Positions 7,154 through 16,418 of a DNA stretch of 64,000 nucleotides are shown here, piece after piece. The DNA is taken from contig NZ_CP060825.1 of assembly GCF_014489615.1 (NCBI RefSeq), positions 1,839,501 through 1,903,500 of the forward strand, given 5' to 3'. The notes under the pieces were generated by a model. That model did not search any database. It saw only the letters and a program-made list of their open reading frames with translations, and was not told where the DNA came from. Source of the stretch: Streptomyces genisteinicus (GTDB lineage Bacteria; Actinomycetota; Actinomycetes; Streptomycetales; Streptomycetaceae). A program made the translations under genes and the position numbers. Within the stretch, counting starts at the first letter, position 1. The number at the start of each line of letters is the position of its first letter.

Positions 7154-8416
7154 CTAGACGGCCGGACGCAGGCGGGCGGCCGTGGCGGAGGGACCGGCCT
7201 CCTCGGGGGTCGCGCCGCTGAGGGCGCTGCCCTCGCGCCACTTCTCCCAGGAGAGGTTCCAGTCGCCGAAGCCGTTGCCGAACGTGTCCATCATGTTGCC
7301 GAAGCTGTTCACGACCTTGACGATGTCACCCGGCCGGACGGTCTCGAAGAACCACTCGGCGTTGGACGTGGACATCCCGGTGCAGCCGTGGCTCACGTTG
7401 GCCGAGCCCTGCGATCCGACGGACCAGGGCGCGGCGTGGACGTACTCGCCGCTCCAGGTGACCCGGGTGGCCCAGTAGACAGGCAGGTCGTACGACTCGG
7501 AGCTGCCTTCGGCGATGCCGATGCTGGTGCCCCTCATCCGGACGAACTGCTCCTTGGCGAGCACGACCTTGACGCCGTTGCGGGTGTCGAAGCCGGGCTT
7601 GCCGGTCGTCACCGGAATGGTGTTGATCACTTCGCCGTTGCGCTTGACGGTCATCGAGTGGGAGCCGGCGTCGGTGATGGCCTCGATGCGGTCGCCGATG
7701 GTGAGCTTCAGGGACTTGGAGCTGCCGCCGTAGAGCTTCCCGGCGACCTTGACGCCCTGGAGGTTGCTGGAGGCCGTGACGGTCGTGCCCGCGGGCCAGT
7801 ACTCCTTCGGGCGGTAGTGGAGGAGCTTGTCGTCCACCCAGTACCAGGAGCCCTCCACAGCGGGCTTGGAGCCGACCTTGAGGGCCCGCTCGACGACCCG
7901 CCGGGCCTTCTTGTCCTTGACAGCCATGCTGAGCTTGGCGGTGATGGGCTGCCCCACGCCGTAGGTGCCCGGCTCCGGGCCGAATTCGGCGGTGAGGAAG
8001 CGCTTGGCGGGGGTCGTCTCGAAGTGGAGGACCCGCACGCCGGGCGCGCCGTCCTCGTCCTCGGTGGAGACCCGCATCGTGTAGCGGGCGCCGGCGGCCA
8101 GCGGGGCGGTGGAGCGCCAGCGGACGCCGTCGGCGGAGAGTTCGCCGGCGAGTCGGCGGCCCGCGTCGTCCGTGACGGTGACGTCGGTGATCCGGCCGCT
8201 GTCGCCCTTGGCGGTGACTTCGAGCGGCTTGTCCGGGTCCACCGTGCTGCTGCCTGCCTTCGTGTTGAAGGAGACCTGTCCGGCGGCGTCGAAGGGCTGC
8301 GCGGACAACGGGTGCTCGTCGGGCTCGCCGCATGCGGTCGCGACCGTCCCGAGGGTCACGGCCAGCACGATGCAGCTGACGACGGTGCGGAAGTGCGGCG
8401 TGTGGTTCATGAGCAC
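7154..8416 (-). CDS. L,D-transpeptidase lipoprotein (YkuD family)
   Basis: The protein (420 aa from GTG 8416, or 418 aa from ATG 8410) is an exported enzyme that makes 3-3 cross-links in peptidoglycan. A signal sequence ends in a lipobox ATAC (Cys ~29). Two beta-rich Ig-like domains follow (about residues 50-255), with WYWVDDKLLHYRPKEYWPAG typical of actinobacterial Ldt proteins. The YkuD domain starts at KLTIGDRIEAITD and holds the catalytic SHGCTGM motif; an upstream His in YVHAAPWS completes the active-site signature. An aromatic tail GFGDWNLSWEKW is also typical of this Ldt class. Neither start has a strong ribosome-binding site. It interrupts the cytochrome oxidase genes but is transcribed alone. 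Confidence 0.93.
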   Translation of the reverse strand: MLMNHTPHFRTVVSCIVLAVTLGTVATACGEPDEHPLSAQPFDAAGQVSFNTKAGSSTVDPDKPLEVTAKGDSGRITDVTVTDDAGRRLAGELSADGVRWRSTAPLAAGARYTMRVSTEDEDGAPGVRVLHFETTPAKRFLTAEFGPEPGTYGVGQPITAKLSMAVKDKKARRVVERALKVGSKPAVEGSWYWVDDKLLHYRPKEYWPAGTTVTASSNLQGVKVAGKLYGGSSKSLKLTIGDRIEAITDAGSHSMTVKRNGEVINTIPVTTGKPGFDTRNGVKVVLAKEQFVRMRGTSIGIAEGSSESYDLPVYWATRVTWSGEYVHAAPWSVGSQGSANVSHGCTGMSTSNAEWFFETVRPGDIVKVVNSFGNMMDTFGNGFGDWNLSWEKWREGSALSGATPEEAGPSATAARLRPAV

Positions 8417-8465
8417 ACGCTATGAACGCCTGTCAGGCGCGGCGCGCTGAATGACTCCAAACGAG

Positions 8466-8507
8466 GGGCCCGGATCCACCTTCTTGGAGTGAAGGGGACC
8501 CGGGCCC
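8466..8507 (-). terminator. Terminator after ctaF
   Basis: GGGCCCGG and CCGGGCCC are perfect arms of a stem closing a 26-nt loop that can form an inner imperfect helix. It lies 24 bp past the ctaF stop, in the gap before the transpeptidase promoter. Confidence 0.6.
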
Positions 8508-8530
8508 GATCGCCGTGTCGCTACGCGGTG

Positions 8531-8929
8531 TTACTGGTTCTGGTTCTCACCGCGGTAGTACTCGAACACCCAGCCGAAGAGGCCGATGAGGAGCAGCGGC
8601 AGCGAGAAGTAGAGCAGCCACCAGCCGATCGCCACGCCGAGGAAGGCGAGCGCACCGCCGATCGCCAGCGAGAGCGGCTGCCAGCTGTGCGGGGAGAAGA
8701 AGCCGACCTCGCCGGCCTCGTCCGCCACGTCGGCTTCCTTGTCGTCCTGGGCCATCGCGTCGACCCGCCGGGCCGTGAAGGCCAGGTAGTAGCCGATCAT
8801 GACCGTCAGACCGAAGGACAGGAAGAGTGCGGTGGTTCCGACCGGCTCCTTCGACCAGACGCCGTACAGGACGGCGACGGCCAGGATGAAGACGCTCAGC
8901 CACAGGAACATCTTGCCCTGGATCTTCAC
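8531..8929 (-). CDS. ctaF: Cytochrome c oxidase subunit IV CtaF
   Basis: The 132-aa actinobacterial subunit IV has four predicted helices in two pairs (residues ~8-26, 33-52, 86-102 and 104-122) joined by a polar loop, and ends [11 protein letters not shown]. It is a structural subunit of the aa3 oxidase with no counterpart of the same fold in mitochondria. The GTG start overlaps the ctaD stop (GTGA, 8926-8929), and the stop is TAA. It is the last gene of ctaCDF. Confidence 0.94.
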   Translation of the reverse strand: MKIQGKMFLWLSVFILAVAVLYGVWSKEPVGTTALFLSFGLTVMIGYYLAFTARRVDAMAQDDKEADVADEAGEVGFFSPHSWQPLSLAIGGALAFLGVAIGWWLLYFSLPLLLIGLFGWVFEYYRGENQNQ

Positions 8930-10665
8930 TTGCTCTCCTCCTTGCCACCGGCCGTGACGCCGGCCGGCACGCCGCCGTGCTCGAGCTCGTCGAGCGCCGC
9001 GATCTCCGGGTGGTGCAGGTCGAACGCCGGGGATTCACTGCGGATGCGGGGCAGGGTGAGGAAGTTGTGCCGCGGCGGCGGGCAGGACGTGGCCCACTCC
9101 AGCGAGCGGCCGTAGCCCCACGGGTCGTCGACCTCGATCTTCTTGCCGTACTTGGCCGTCTTCCAGACGTTGTACATGAACGGCAGGATCGACAGGCCCA
9201 GCACGAACGAGCTGATCGTGGAGATGGTGTTCAGCGCGGTGAAGCCGTCGGCGGCCAGGTAGTCCGCGTACCGGCGGGGCATGCCCTCGGCGCCCAGCCA
9301 GTGCTGGACGAGGAAGGTGCCGTGGAAGCCGATGAACAGCGTCCAGAAGGTGATCTTGCCGAGCCGCTCGTCCAGCATCTTGCCGGTGAACTTCGGCCAC
9401 CAGAAGTGGAAGCCGGCGAACATCGCGAAGACCACGGTGCCGAAGACGACGTAGTGGAAGTGCGCGACGACGAAGTACGAGTCCGAGACGTGGAAGTCCA
9501 GCGGCGGCGACGCCAGGATGACGCCGGTCAGGCCACCGAAGGTGAAGGTGACCAGGAAGCCGATGGTCCAGAGCATCGGTGTCTCGAAGGACAGCGACCC
9601 CTTCCACATCGTGCCGATCCAGTTGAAGAACTTCACGCCGGTCGGCACCGCGATGAGGAATGTCATGAAGGAGAAGAACGGCAGTAGGACGCCGCCTGTC
9701 ACATACATGTGGTGCGCCCACACCGTCACCGAGAGGCCGGCGATGGCGATGGTGGCGCCGATCAGGCCGATGTAGCCGAACATCGGCTTGCGGGAGAAGA
9801 CCGGGATGATCTCGGAGACGATGCCGAAGAACGGCAGCGCGATGATGTACACCTCTGGATGGCCGAAGAACCAGAAGAGGTGCTGCCACAGCAGGGCGCC
9901 GCCGTTGGCCGCGTCGAAGACGTGGGCACCGAACTTCCGGTCGGCCTCCAGCGCGAAGAGCGCGGCGGCCAGCACGGGGAAGGCCAGCAGGACCAGCACA
10001 CCGGTCAGCAGGACGTTCCAGGTGAAGATCGGCATCCGGAACATCGTCATGCCGGGCGCGCGCATGCAGATGATCGTGGTGATGAAGTTGACCGAGCCGA
10101 GGATCGTGCCGAAGCCGGAGAAGGCCAGACCCATGATCCACATGTCGGCGCCGACACCCGGCGAGCGGACGGCGTCCGACAGCGGGGAGTAGGCGAACCA
10201 GCCGAAGTCGGCCGCACCCTGGGGGGTGAGGAAGCCGGCCACCGCGATCAGCGAGCCGAAGAGGTACAGCCAGTAGGCGAACATGTTCAGCCGCGGGAAC
10301 GCCACGTCGGGCGCGCCGATCTGCAGCGGCATGATCCAGTTCGCGAATCCGGCGAACAGCGGCGTCGCGAACATCAGCAGCATGATCGTGCCGTGCATCG
10401 TGAACGCCTGGTTGAACTGCTCGTTCGACATGATCTGCGTGCCGGGACGGGCCAGTTCGGCGCGCATGAAGAGCGCCATCAGACCGCCGATGCAGAAGAA
10501 CACGAACGACGTGACCAGATACAGCGTGCCGATCGTCTTGTGGTCGGTGGTGGTCAGCCACTTCACGACGACGTTGCCGGGCTGCTTGCGCCGGACGGGC
10601 AGCTCGTTCTCGTACGAGTCCTCAGCTGCGTCGGCGGCACCCTGGGGTTCGTTGAGGATGCTCAC
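8926..10665 (-). CDS. ctaD: Cytochrome c oxidase subunit I CtaD
   Basis: The 579-aa catalytic subunit holds heme a and the heme a3-CuB site. Visible ligands and channel motifs are: [10 protein letters not shown] (heme a His), [19 protein letters not shown] (CuB His with the cross-linked Tyr), VWAHHMY (two CuB His), and [18 protein letters not shown] (heme a3 and heme a His). Twelve membrane helices fit the hydrophobic pattern. A hydrophilic C-terminal tail of about 60 residues is usual in Streptomyces. The GTG start overlaps the ctaC stop by four bases. Confidence 0.98.
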   Translation of the reverse strand: MSILNEPQGAADAAEDSYENELPVRRKQPGNVVVKWLTTTDHKTIGTLYLVTSFVFFCIGGLMALFMRAELARPGTQIMSNEQFNQAFTMHGTIMLLMFATPLFAGFANWIMPLQIGAPDVAFPRLNMFAYWLYLFGSLIAVAGFLTPQGAADFGWFAYSPLSDAVRSPGVGADMWIMGLAFSGFGTILGSVNFITTIICMRAPGMTMFRMPIFTWNVLLTGVLVLLAFPVLAAALFALEADRKFGAHVFDAANGGALLWQHLFWFFGHPEVYIIALPFFGIVSEIIPVFSRKPMFGYIGLIGATIAIAGLSVTVWAHHMYVTGGVLLPFFSFMTFLIAVPTGVKFFNWIGTMWKGSLSFETPMLWTIGFLVTFTFGGLTGVILASPPLDFHVSDSYFVVAHFHYVVFGTVVFAMFAGFHFWWPKFTGKMLDERLGKITFWTLFIGFHGTFLVQHWLGAEGMPRRYADYLAADGFTALNTISTISSFVLGLSILPFMYNVWKTAKYGKKIEVDDPWGYGRSLEWATSCPPPRHNFLTLPRIRSESPAFDLHHPEIAALDELEHGGVPAGVTAGGKEESK

Positions 10666-11633
10666 AGTTGGTTCTTCTCCGCATTCCTGGCCGGGTCCGT
10701 CTGCTCAATGCCCGACGGGATGAAGCCGGTCTGCCCCTTCTCGGCGAGCTCCTTCAGATGCTGCTGGTAGCGCTCCGGGGAGACGACCTTGACGTTGAAG
10801 AGCATCCGGGAGTGGTCGACGCCGCAGAGCTCGGCGCACTTGCCCATGAAGGTGCCCTCACGGTTGGGCGTCACCTCGAACACGTTGGTGTGTCCGGGGA
10901 TGACGTCCTGCTTGAAGAGGAAGGGGACCACCCAGAAGGAGTGGATGACGTCGCGGGAGGTCAGGACGAACCGGACCTTCTCCCCCTTGGGGAGCCACAG
11001 CGTCGGGCCGGGGTTGCCGTTCTGCGGGTTCCGGGTGCCCGGGATGCCGGCGTCGTAGACGCCCTCGGCACCCTCGGGGAAGTCGTCGCCGTACTTGTCC
11101 GGGATGGCGTTCAGTTCCTTCTGGGCCTGAGCGTCACCGGTGGCGGGGTCGCCGTCGACGTCCTCGAGGTAGTTGAAGCCCCAGCTCCACTGGTAGCCGA
11201 CCACGTTGATGGTGTGGGCGGGCTTGTCCGAGAGGGCCAGCAGCTTCGACTCATCCCGTGCGGTGAAGTAGAAGAACACCGAGACGATGATGATCGGAAC
11301 CACGGTGTACAGGGCCTCGATGGGCATGTTGTACCGGGTCTGCGGAGGTACCTCCACCTTGGTGCGGGTGCGCCGGTGGAAGAAGACGCTCCAGAGGATC
11401 AGACCCCACACCAGCACGCCCGTGACGAGCGCAGCCGCCCACGAGCCCTGCCAGAGGGAGAGGATCCTCGGCGCCTCCTCCGTTACCGGGGTGGGCAGTC
11501 CGAGGCGGGGGAAATCCTCCCAGTTGTATGAGCAACCGGAGGCGGTAGCCAGGATCAGGCCCGCAGTCAGCACCTGCGGCAGCTTCCGCCGCATCGGGCG
11601 CCGCGACGAGCGGTCGGAGCCGTTGGGACTCAC
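10662..11633 (-). CDS. ctaC: Cytochrome c oxidase subunit II CtaC
   Basis: The 323-aa subunit II carries the binuclear CuA centre that accepts electrons from QcrC. The signal region ends in a lipobox-like TASGC (Cys ~34), so the mature protein is probably lipid-anchored. Two membrane helices follow ([18 protein letters not shown] and [17 protein letters not shown]). The cupredoxin domain has [13 protein letters not shown] and [12 protein letters not shown], which together give the CuA ligands. An acidic insertion of about 45 residues between the beta strands is typical of actinobacteria. The start is GTG, and the gene heads the ctaCDF operon. Confidence 0.97.
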   Translation of the reverse strand: MSPNGSDRSSRRPMRRKLPQVLTAGLILATASGCSYNWEDFPRLGLPTPVTEEAPRILSLWQGSWAAALVTGVLVWGLILWSVFFHRRTRTKVEVPPQTRYNMPIEALYTVVPIIIVSVFFYFTARDESKLLALSDKPAHTINVVGYQWSWGFNYLEDVDGDPATGDAQAQKELNAIPDKYGDDFPEGAEGVYDAGIPGTRNPQNGNPGPTLWLPKGEKVRFVLTSRDVIHSFWVVPFLFKQDVIPGHTNVFEVTPNREGTFMGKCAELCGVDHSRMLFNVKVVSPERYQQHLKELAEKGQTGFIPSGIEQTDPARNAEKNQL

Positions 11634-11715
11634 GTAGCGCCTTCCCGAGAGTCTCGGCCCGCGCGGCCGGGCTGCGGCCGTCTCGCTGGTCGGTCGCCGG
11701 CCCTGACGCGGGCAG

Positions 11716-11744
11716 GGGTTTGGATGTTTATGCGGACCAAACCC
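11716..11744. promoter_or_regulatory. Inverted repeat upstream of ctaCDF (candidate operator)
   Basis: GGGTTTGG (11716-11723) and CCAAACCC (11737-11744) are perfect 8-bp arms 13 bp apart, about 85-115 bp upstream of the ctaC start and in the AT-rich island. They look like paired half-sites for a dimeric regulator of oxidase expression. The regulator is unknown to me. Confidence 0.45.
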
Positions 11745-11971
11745 TACTGGACGCTATTTGGGGTCGCGCGGGGAGGGTGCCCAACGCGCCGTCCGACACC
11801 CCGAAGGGGTGTCGTGCCTGCCGATGGACGGGGCGCGGGGTTCCGGAAAGCCACCGGAATGCCCCACTCCGGGGGCGGTCTGACGGCCCCTCGCACGGCG
11901 CGCCGGCCGTCCCCGGCGGGCGGGCCGCGGGCCGGCGGCCGCCCTGCGGCACCCGTGCGGCACGGCGGCGC

Positions 11972-11977
11972 TAGCGT
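11972..11977 (+). promoter_or_regulatory. -10 box of a leaderless promoter (desulfurase-TusA gene)
   Basis: TAGCGT ends 6 bp before the GTG start at 11984, which puts the likely transcription start on the start codon. No ribosome-binding site precedes the GTG, in agreement with a leaderless mRNA. Confidence 0.5.
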
Positions 11978-11983
11978 GATGAC

Positions 11984-13405
11984 GTGCCCTACTTCGACGC
12001 CGCATCCTCCGTCCCGCTGCACCCCGTCGCACGGCAGGCGCTCCAGGCCTCGCTCGACGAGGGCTGGGCCGATCCCGCCCGTCTCCACCGCGAGGGACGG
12101 CGCGCCCGACTGCTGCTGGACGCCGCCCGGGAGGCCGCGGCGGAGGCCGTCGGCTGCCGTCCCGACGAACTCTTCTTCACTCCTTCGGGGACGCACGCCC
12201 TTCACTCCGGAATTTCCGGCGCCCTCGCCGGCCGTCGGCGTGTCGGCCGGCATCTGACGGTCTCGGCGGTGGAGCACTCCGCCGTCCTGCACTGCGCCGA
12301 GTCGTGGCGGGCGGACGGCGGAACGGTCACCGAGGCCGGCGTGGACCGGCACGGCGCGGTGGACGCGGCGGAGTTCGCCGCGCACCTGCGGGCGGACACC
12401 GCGCTCGCCTGCCTGCAGTCCGCCAACCACGAGGTCGGCACCCTCCAGCCGGTGGCCGAGGCCGCCGCCGCCTGCCGGGAGGCGGGCGTTCCGCTGCTCG
12501 TCGACGCCGCGCAGTCGCTGGGCTGGGAGGCGGTTCCCGGTGACTGGTCCCTGCTGGCCGCGAGCGCGCACAAGTGGGGCGGCCCGGCCGGGGTGGGTCT
12601 GCTCGCGGTGCGCAAGGGGGTCCGCTTCGCGCCCCGGGGGCCGGCGGACGAACGGGAGTCGGGGCGCTCCCCCGGGTTCGAGAACATCCCGGCGGTGGTC
12701 GCGGCGGCCGCGTCGCTGCGGGCGGTACGGGCCGAGGCGGCCGCCGAGGACGCCCGGCTGCGGGAGCTGGTCGACCGGATCAGGGCCCGGGTGCCGCAGC
12801 TGGTCCCGGACGTGGAGGTGGTGGGCGACCCGGTGCGGCGGCTGCCGCACCTGGTGACGTTCTCCTGTCTCTATGTCGACGGGGAGACACTGCTGCACGA
12901 ACTGGACCGGGAGGGGTTCTCCGTCTCCTCCGGGTCGTCGTGCACGAGCAGCACGCTCACCCCGAGCCATGTGCTGCGGGCGATGGGGGTGCTGTCGGAG
13001 GGCAATGTGCGGGTGTCGCTGCCGGCGGGGACGCGGGCCGAGGAGGTGGAACGCTTCCTCGGCGTGCTGCCGGGCGTGGTGGCCGGGGTGCGCGAGCGGC
13101 TGGGCGCGCCGGCGTCCGCCGGGTCCGCCGGGTCCGCCGGGTCCGCCGGGTCCGCCGCGGAGGGGGACGTGGCCGGTGCCGGGCAGGGTTCCCCGCTCAC
13201 CGTGGACGCCGTGGGCCGGCTCTGCCCGGTCCCGGTGATCGAGCTCGCGAAGGTGATCGGCGACGTACCGGTGGGCGGCACGGTCCGGGTCCTCGCCGAC
13301 GACGAGGCCGCGCGCCTGGACATCCCCGCGTGGTGCGCGATGCGCGGTCAGGAGTACGCCGGGGAGCCCGAGCCCGGGGTGTACCTGGTGCGCCGGAAGG
13401 TCTGA
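11984..13405 (+). CDS. Cysteine desulfurase fused to a TusA-like sulfurtransferase domain
   Basis: The 473-aa protein joins two sulfur-handling modules. Residues ~1-370 are a class V PLP cysteine desulfurase: SAVEHSAVLH, SANHEVGTLQP, LLVDAAQSLG (cofactor Asp), SAHKWGGP (Schiff-base Lys) and the flexible loop SSGSSCTSS with the persulfide-carrying Cys. A Gly-Ser-Ala linker (~375-400) is coded by nine-base repeats. Residues ~405-473 form a TusA/SirA fold with RLCPVPVIELAKVI, the CPxP motif whose Cys accepts sulfur, and DDEAARLDIPAWC. The expected reaction is removal of sulfur from cysteine and direct transfer of persulfide in cis to the TusA cysteine. Acceptors could be thiolated nucleosides, molybdopterin or Fe-S assembly. 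The start is GTG without a ribosome-binding site. Confidence 0.9.
   Translation: MPYFDAASSVPLHPVARQALQASLDEGWADPARLHREGRRARLLLDAAREAAAEAVGCRPDELFFTPSGTHALHSGISGALAGRRRVGRHLTVSAVEHSAVLHCAESWRADGGTVTEAGVDRHGAVDAAEFAAHLRADTALACLQSANHEVGTLQPVAEAAAACREAGVPLLVDAAQSLGWEAVPGDWSLLAASAHKWGGPAGVGLLAVRKGVRFAPRGPADERESGRSPGFENIPAVVAAAASLRAVRAEAAAEDARLRELVDRIRARVPQLVPDVEVVGDPVRRLPHLVTFSCLYVDGETLLHELDREGFSVSSGSSCTSSTLTPSHVLRAMGVLSEGNVRVSLPAGTRAEEVERFLGVLPGVVAGVRERLGAPASAGSAGSAGSAGSAAEGDVAGAGQGSPLTVDAVGRLCPVPVIELAKVIGDVPVGGTVRVLADDEAARLDIPAWCAMRGQEYAGEPEPGVYLVRRKV
13114..13158 (+). repeat. Nine-base tandem repeat in the desulfurase-TusA linker
   Basis: Five head-to-tail copies of GTCCGCCGG (the last ending in C) encode a repeated Ala-Gly-Ser tripeptide. 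Because the unit is a multiple of three, copy-number changes would alter linker length without shifting the frame. Confidence 0.85.
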
Positions 13406-13425
13406 CGGCCCGGGGCACGGACGAC

Positions 13426-13463
13426 GGCGGGGGTCCCGGGGCGCGTGCCCCGGGACCCCCGCC
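13426..13463. terminator. Bidirectional terminator between convergent genes
   Basis: The 17-bp arms GGCGGGGGTCCCGGGGC and their exact complement flank a GCGT loop, serving both the desulfurase-TusA gene and the kinase gene. Confidence 0.88.
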
Positions 13464-13476
13464 GCGCCGGACGGGA

Positions 13477-14451
13477 TCAGCCGAGGTGCTCGCGGACCTC
13501 CGCCGCGGCGTCGTCGCCGTAGGCCTTGGTGAAGCGGTCCATGAAGTTCGCGCGGCGCAGCGTGTACTCCTGGGTGCCGAGGGTCTCGATCACCAGCGTG
13601 GCCAGCATGCAGCCCACCTGGGCGGCGCGCTCGTGGCCGACGCCCCAGGACAGGCCGGAGAGGAACCCGGCGCGGAAGGCGTCGCCGACGCCCGTCGGGT
13701 CGACCTTGGCCTCCTCGTCGGGGCAGCTGACCTCGATCGGATCGCCGCCGGCCGACTCGATGCGCACGCCGCGCTTGCCGAGGGTGGTGACGCGGTGGCC
13801 GACGCGGCCCAGGATCTCCTCGTCGCTCCAGCCGGTCTTGGACTCGATCAGGCCCTTCTCGTACTCGTTGGAGAAGAGGTAGGCGGCGCCGTCCAGCAGT
13901 ATCCGGATGTCGTCGCCGGACATCCGCGCGATCTGCTGCGAGAAGTCGGCGGCGAACGGGATGGCGCGGGAGCGGCACTCCTCGGTGTGCCGCAGCATCG
14001 CCTCGGGGTCGTCGGCACCGATCAGCACCAGGTCGAGGCCGCCCACGCGGTCGGCGACGGACTTCAGCTCGATCAGGCGCGCCTCGCTCATGGCGCCGGT
14101 GTAGAAGGAGCCGATCTGGTTGTGGTCGGCGTCCGTGGTGCAGACGAAGCGGGCGGTGTGCAGGACCTCGGAGATCCGGACCGACGCGGTGTCCACGCCG
14201 TGGCGGTCGAGCCAGGCGCGGTACTCGTCGAAGTCCGAACCCGCTGCGCCGACCAGAACCGGTCCGGTGCCCAGCTGGCCCATGCCGAAGCAGATGTTCG
14301 CGCCCACACCGCCCCGCCGGACGTCGAGGGTGTCGACGAGGAAGGACAGCGACACCGTGTGCAGCTGGTCGGCGACCAGCTGATCGGCGAAGCGTCCGGG
14401 GAACGTCATGAGGTGGTCGGTCGCGATGGAGCCTGTGACGGCGATACGCAC
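13477..14451 (-). CDS. adoK: PfkB-family carbohydrate kinase, probable adenosine kinase AdoK
   Basis: The 324-aa ribokinase-fold enzyme probably phosphorylates adenosine to AMP. PfkB signatures are visible: GGVGANICFGMGQLG near residue 45 and VDPTGVGDAFRAGFL near residue 250, the latter with the catalytic Asp (GxGD). The acceptor pocket region is SIATDHLMTFPGRF. The length equals that of M. tuberculosis AdoK (Rv2202c) as I remember it, and the position beside cta genes and ErpA matches that locus. I chose the GTG at 14451 because AGGAGAG lies 8 bases upstream; a longer frame adds 22 unlikely residues. A general sugar kinase is the alternative. Confidence 0.85.
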   Translation of the reverse strand: MRIAVTGSIATDHLMTFPGRFADQLVADQLHTVSLSFLVDTLDVRRGGVGANICFGMGQLGTGPVLVGAAGSDFDEYRAWLDRHGVDTASVRISEVLHTARFVCTTDADHNQIGSFYTGAMSEARLIELKSVADRVGGLDLVLIGADDPEAMLRHTEECRSRAIPFAADFSQQIARMSGDDIRILLDGAAYLFSNEYEKGLIESKTGWSDEEILGRVGHRVTTLGKRGVRIESAGGDPIEVSCPDEEAKVDPTGVGDAFRAGFLSGLSWGVGHERAAQVGCMLATLVIETLGTQEYTLRRANFMDRFTKAYGDDAAAEVREHLG

Positions 14452-14544
14452 GGTGATGCTCTCCTGGGGAGGGCCGACAGTGACAGTCCACGCTACCGGG
14501 TCGCGGCATCCGGCCACGTGCGGAAACTACCCGATAGTAGGGCT

Positions 14545-14573
14545 TTTTTCCTTCGGTGATCGATGCATACGGT
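14545..14573 (+). promoter_or_regulatory. Leaderless-type promoter of the 72-aa gene
   Basis: TACGGT (14568-14573) ends 6 bp before the ATG at 14580. A T-rich tract TTTTTC (14545-14550) lies 17 bp upstream in the -35 position. Transcription would start at or next to the start codon. Confidence 0.45.
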
Positions 14574-14579
14574 GCGGCT

Positions 14580-14798
14580 ATGACGAAGGCTATGACGAAG
14601 CAGATCGCCGCGTGCGAGTCGCGGGAGTCCGAGATGAGCCTGGCCCAGCTGCGCGGCGACTGCGTCCGCATGGCCCCGCACTGGGTGGTCCCGGCCGTGC
14701 AGGCCCCGGCTCCCGTGCCGCCCTCCCTGATCCACGGCGTGGTCGTGCCCGCCGCCTCCGCGCGGCTCGTCGACGCGATGTCCGTCTACGGCGACTGA
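14580..14798 (+). CDS. Small conserved-looking protein of unknown function (72 aa)
   Basis: The predicted product begins MTKAMTKQIAACESRES and ends SARLVDAMSVYGD. It is neither membrane-spanning nor secreted, has two cysteines (residues ~11 and 26) and a proline-rich middle (VQAPAPVPPS). It has no motif I recognise. The start choice rests on the -10 box 6 bp upstream; a frame from ATG 14556 would add eight residues but would lie within that promoter. It is divergent from the kinase gene and 78 bp ahead of a large extracytoplasmic protein gene. Confidence 0.65.
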   Translation: MTKAMTKQIAACESRESEMSLAQLRGDCVRMAPHWVVPAVQAPAPVPPSLIHGVVVPAASARLVDAMSVYGD

Positions 14799-14876
14799 CC
14801 CCGGGAACCGCACGCCCCCCTGCCCCGTCTCATCCCCGTCCTCCGGCGCAGGAGGCAGGAGACAAGGAGCGATGCG

Positions 14877-16349
14877 GTGAGCAGCACGGAGAAAGCGCAC
14901 GACGCCCCCCGCCGGCGGTCCCCGCTCGTCGTCGCCTCGGTGGTGGCGGCGGTGCTGGTCGCCGGAGGGGGCGGGGCGTACTTCGCGGCCGCCGGATCCG
15001 GTGGCGACGGTTCGGCGGGCGGCAGGAGCGAGACCCGGGAGGACACCGGTCCGGCCCCGCTGCTCGCCCTCGGCACGGCGGGCGGCGGCATCGCCCCCGG
15101 CGAACCGGACCCGAACGGGCGCGGCGTCGTGTACGAGGCGGCCGGCGAGCTGCCCGACGGGCCGGGCCGGGCCGCGGTGCACCGGGCGACGGGCTCCGTG
15201 ACGGAGGCCGAGGTCACCCGCCTGGCGAAGGCGCTCGGCATCACGGACGCGCCGCGGCTGGAGGGCACGGCGTGGAAGGCCGGGGCGCCGCAGGACGGCT
15301 CCGGCCCGGTGCTGGAGGTCAACAGCGAGGCTCCGGGCACCTGGACCTTCCAGCGCTTCGGCGCGGCGCCGAGCGGTGACGACTGCCCGCGGGCGAAGCC
15401 GTGTCCCGACGGCGGGACGCCCGGCGGCGGCGACCCGGGCGGCGCGGTGGACGAGGCGGCCGCCCGGAAGGCGGCGGCGCCCGTGCTGGAGGCGGCCGGG
15501 CAGGGCGACGCCGCGCTGCGCGCCGGCCAGCTGATGGGCGCGGTCCGGGTGGTGAACGCCGATCCGGTGGTGGGCGGTCTGCCGACGTACGGCTGGTCGA
15601 CCGGGGTGCAGGTGGGCCCCGACGGGCAGGTCGTCGGGGGCAGCGGCCGGCTGAAGGCTCCGGAGCGGGACCACACGTACCCGGTGGTCCCGGCGGACGA
15701 GGCGGTCCGGGCTCTCAACGAGGCGGCCCGGGGCGACGGCCGGATCGGCATCGGCGGGTGCGCGACCCCCGTACCGCACCAGGACGAGCTGCGTCCGGAC
15801 GCGGAGCCGGCCCCCGGGAAGCCGGTGAAGCCCGACGCGTCCTGCGACGTCGCGCCCGACCGGCCGGCCACCGAGCGTCTGACGATCACCGAGGCCGTCT
15901 TCGGGCTGGCCGTGCAGCAGGTGGACGGCCGGCCGGCGCTGGTGCCGTCGTGGCTGTTCCAGGTGAAGGGGGAGAACGGGGGCGATCCGTTCACCCTCGC
16001 GCGCACGGCCGTGGAGCCCCGCTGGGTGAAGGCGGACGAGCCTCCGGCACGGGAGGTCCCGTCGGGCGACCGGGACGGGATCCCGCCGCTGCCGGGCACC
16101 TCGTACACGGCGCAGGGCAGCACGCTGACCGTGTCCTTCTGGGGCGGGGTGTGCGACACCTACGAGGCCAGGGCCGACGAGAGCGGCGGCAGGGTGACGG
16201 TCGAGGTGGTCGTGGTCGATCCGGACCCGGACCGGGTCTGCATCGCCGTGGCAGAGGAGCAGTCGGTGAAGGTGACGCTGGACGCGCCGCTGGACGGCCG
16301 CACGGTGGTCGACGGGAGCAGCGGCAAGGAGCTGCCGCTGCGGAAGTAG
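14877..16349 (+). CDS. Large single-pass membrane-anchored extracytoplasmic protein
   Basis: The 490-aa protein has a short cytoplasmic N-terminus (about 17 residues ending in RRRS), one helix (PLVVASVVAAVLVAGGGGAYFAAAG) and a long exported part. The exported region is Gly/Pro/Asp-rich, with paired cysteines (DDCPRAKPCPDG, GGCATPV...DASCDV, GVCDTY...RVCIAV) that could form disulfides. No enzyme motif is recognised. The repeated alpha/beta pattern resembles PepSY-like or sensor-domain proteins, but not convincingly. The GTG start has AAGGAG at 7-base spacing. It is probably a cell-envelope protein specific to streptomycetes (the S. coelicolor neighbourhood has a similar large membrane protein, from memory). 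Confidence 0.75.
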   Translation: MSSTEKAHDAPRRRSPLVVASVVAAVLVAGGGGAYFAAAGSGGDGSAGGRSETREDTGPAPLLALGTAGGGIAPGEPDPNGRGVVYEAAGELPDGPGRAAVHRATGSVTEAEVTRLAKALGITDAPRLEGTAWKAGAPQDGSGPVLEVNSEAPGTWTFQRFGAAPSGDDCPRAKPCPDGGTPGGGDPGGAVDEAAARKAAAPVLEAAGQGDAALRAGQLMGAVRVVNADPVVGGLPTYGWSTGVQVGPDGQVVGGSGRLKAPERDHTYPVVPADEAVRALNEAARGDGRIGIGGCATPVPHQDELRPDAEPAPGKPVKPDASCDVAPDRPATERLTITEAVFGLAVQQVDGRPALVPSWLFQVKGENGGDPFTLARTAVEPRWVKADEPPAREVPSGDRDGIPPLPGTSYTAQGSTLTVSFWGGVCDTYEARADESGGRVTVEVVVVDPDPDRVCIAVAEEQSVKVTLDAPLDGRTVVDGSSGKELPLRK

Positions 16350-16356
16350 GGCTCTT

Positions 16357-16408
16357 CGCACGCCGGAGGGCGGCGTCCCCCGCGGGGGACGCCGCCCTCC
16401 GGCGTGCG
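16357..16408. terminator. Strong bidirectional terminator
   Basis: A perfect 24-bp inverted repeat with a CGCG loop lies between the convergent membrane-protein gene and the HesB/ErpA gene. It is among the longest perfect stems in the window. Confidence 0.92.
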
Positions 16409-16418
16409 GAGCGGGCGA

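Larger units (their letters stand above)
11634..11983. other. Divergent intergenic region between ctaC and the cysteine desulfurase
   Basis: No gene is supported in these 350 bp. An AT-richer island (about 11716-11765) stands out from the GC-rich surroundings and should contain the ctaC promoter. It carries the inverted repeat at 11716-11744. A leaderless-type promoter for the rightward gene sits at the right end. Confidence 0.6.
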
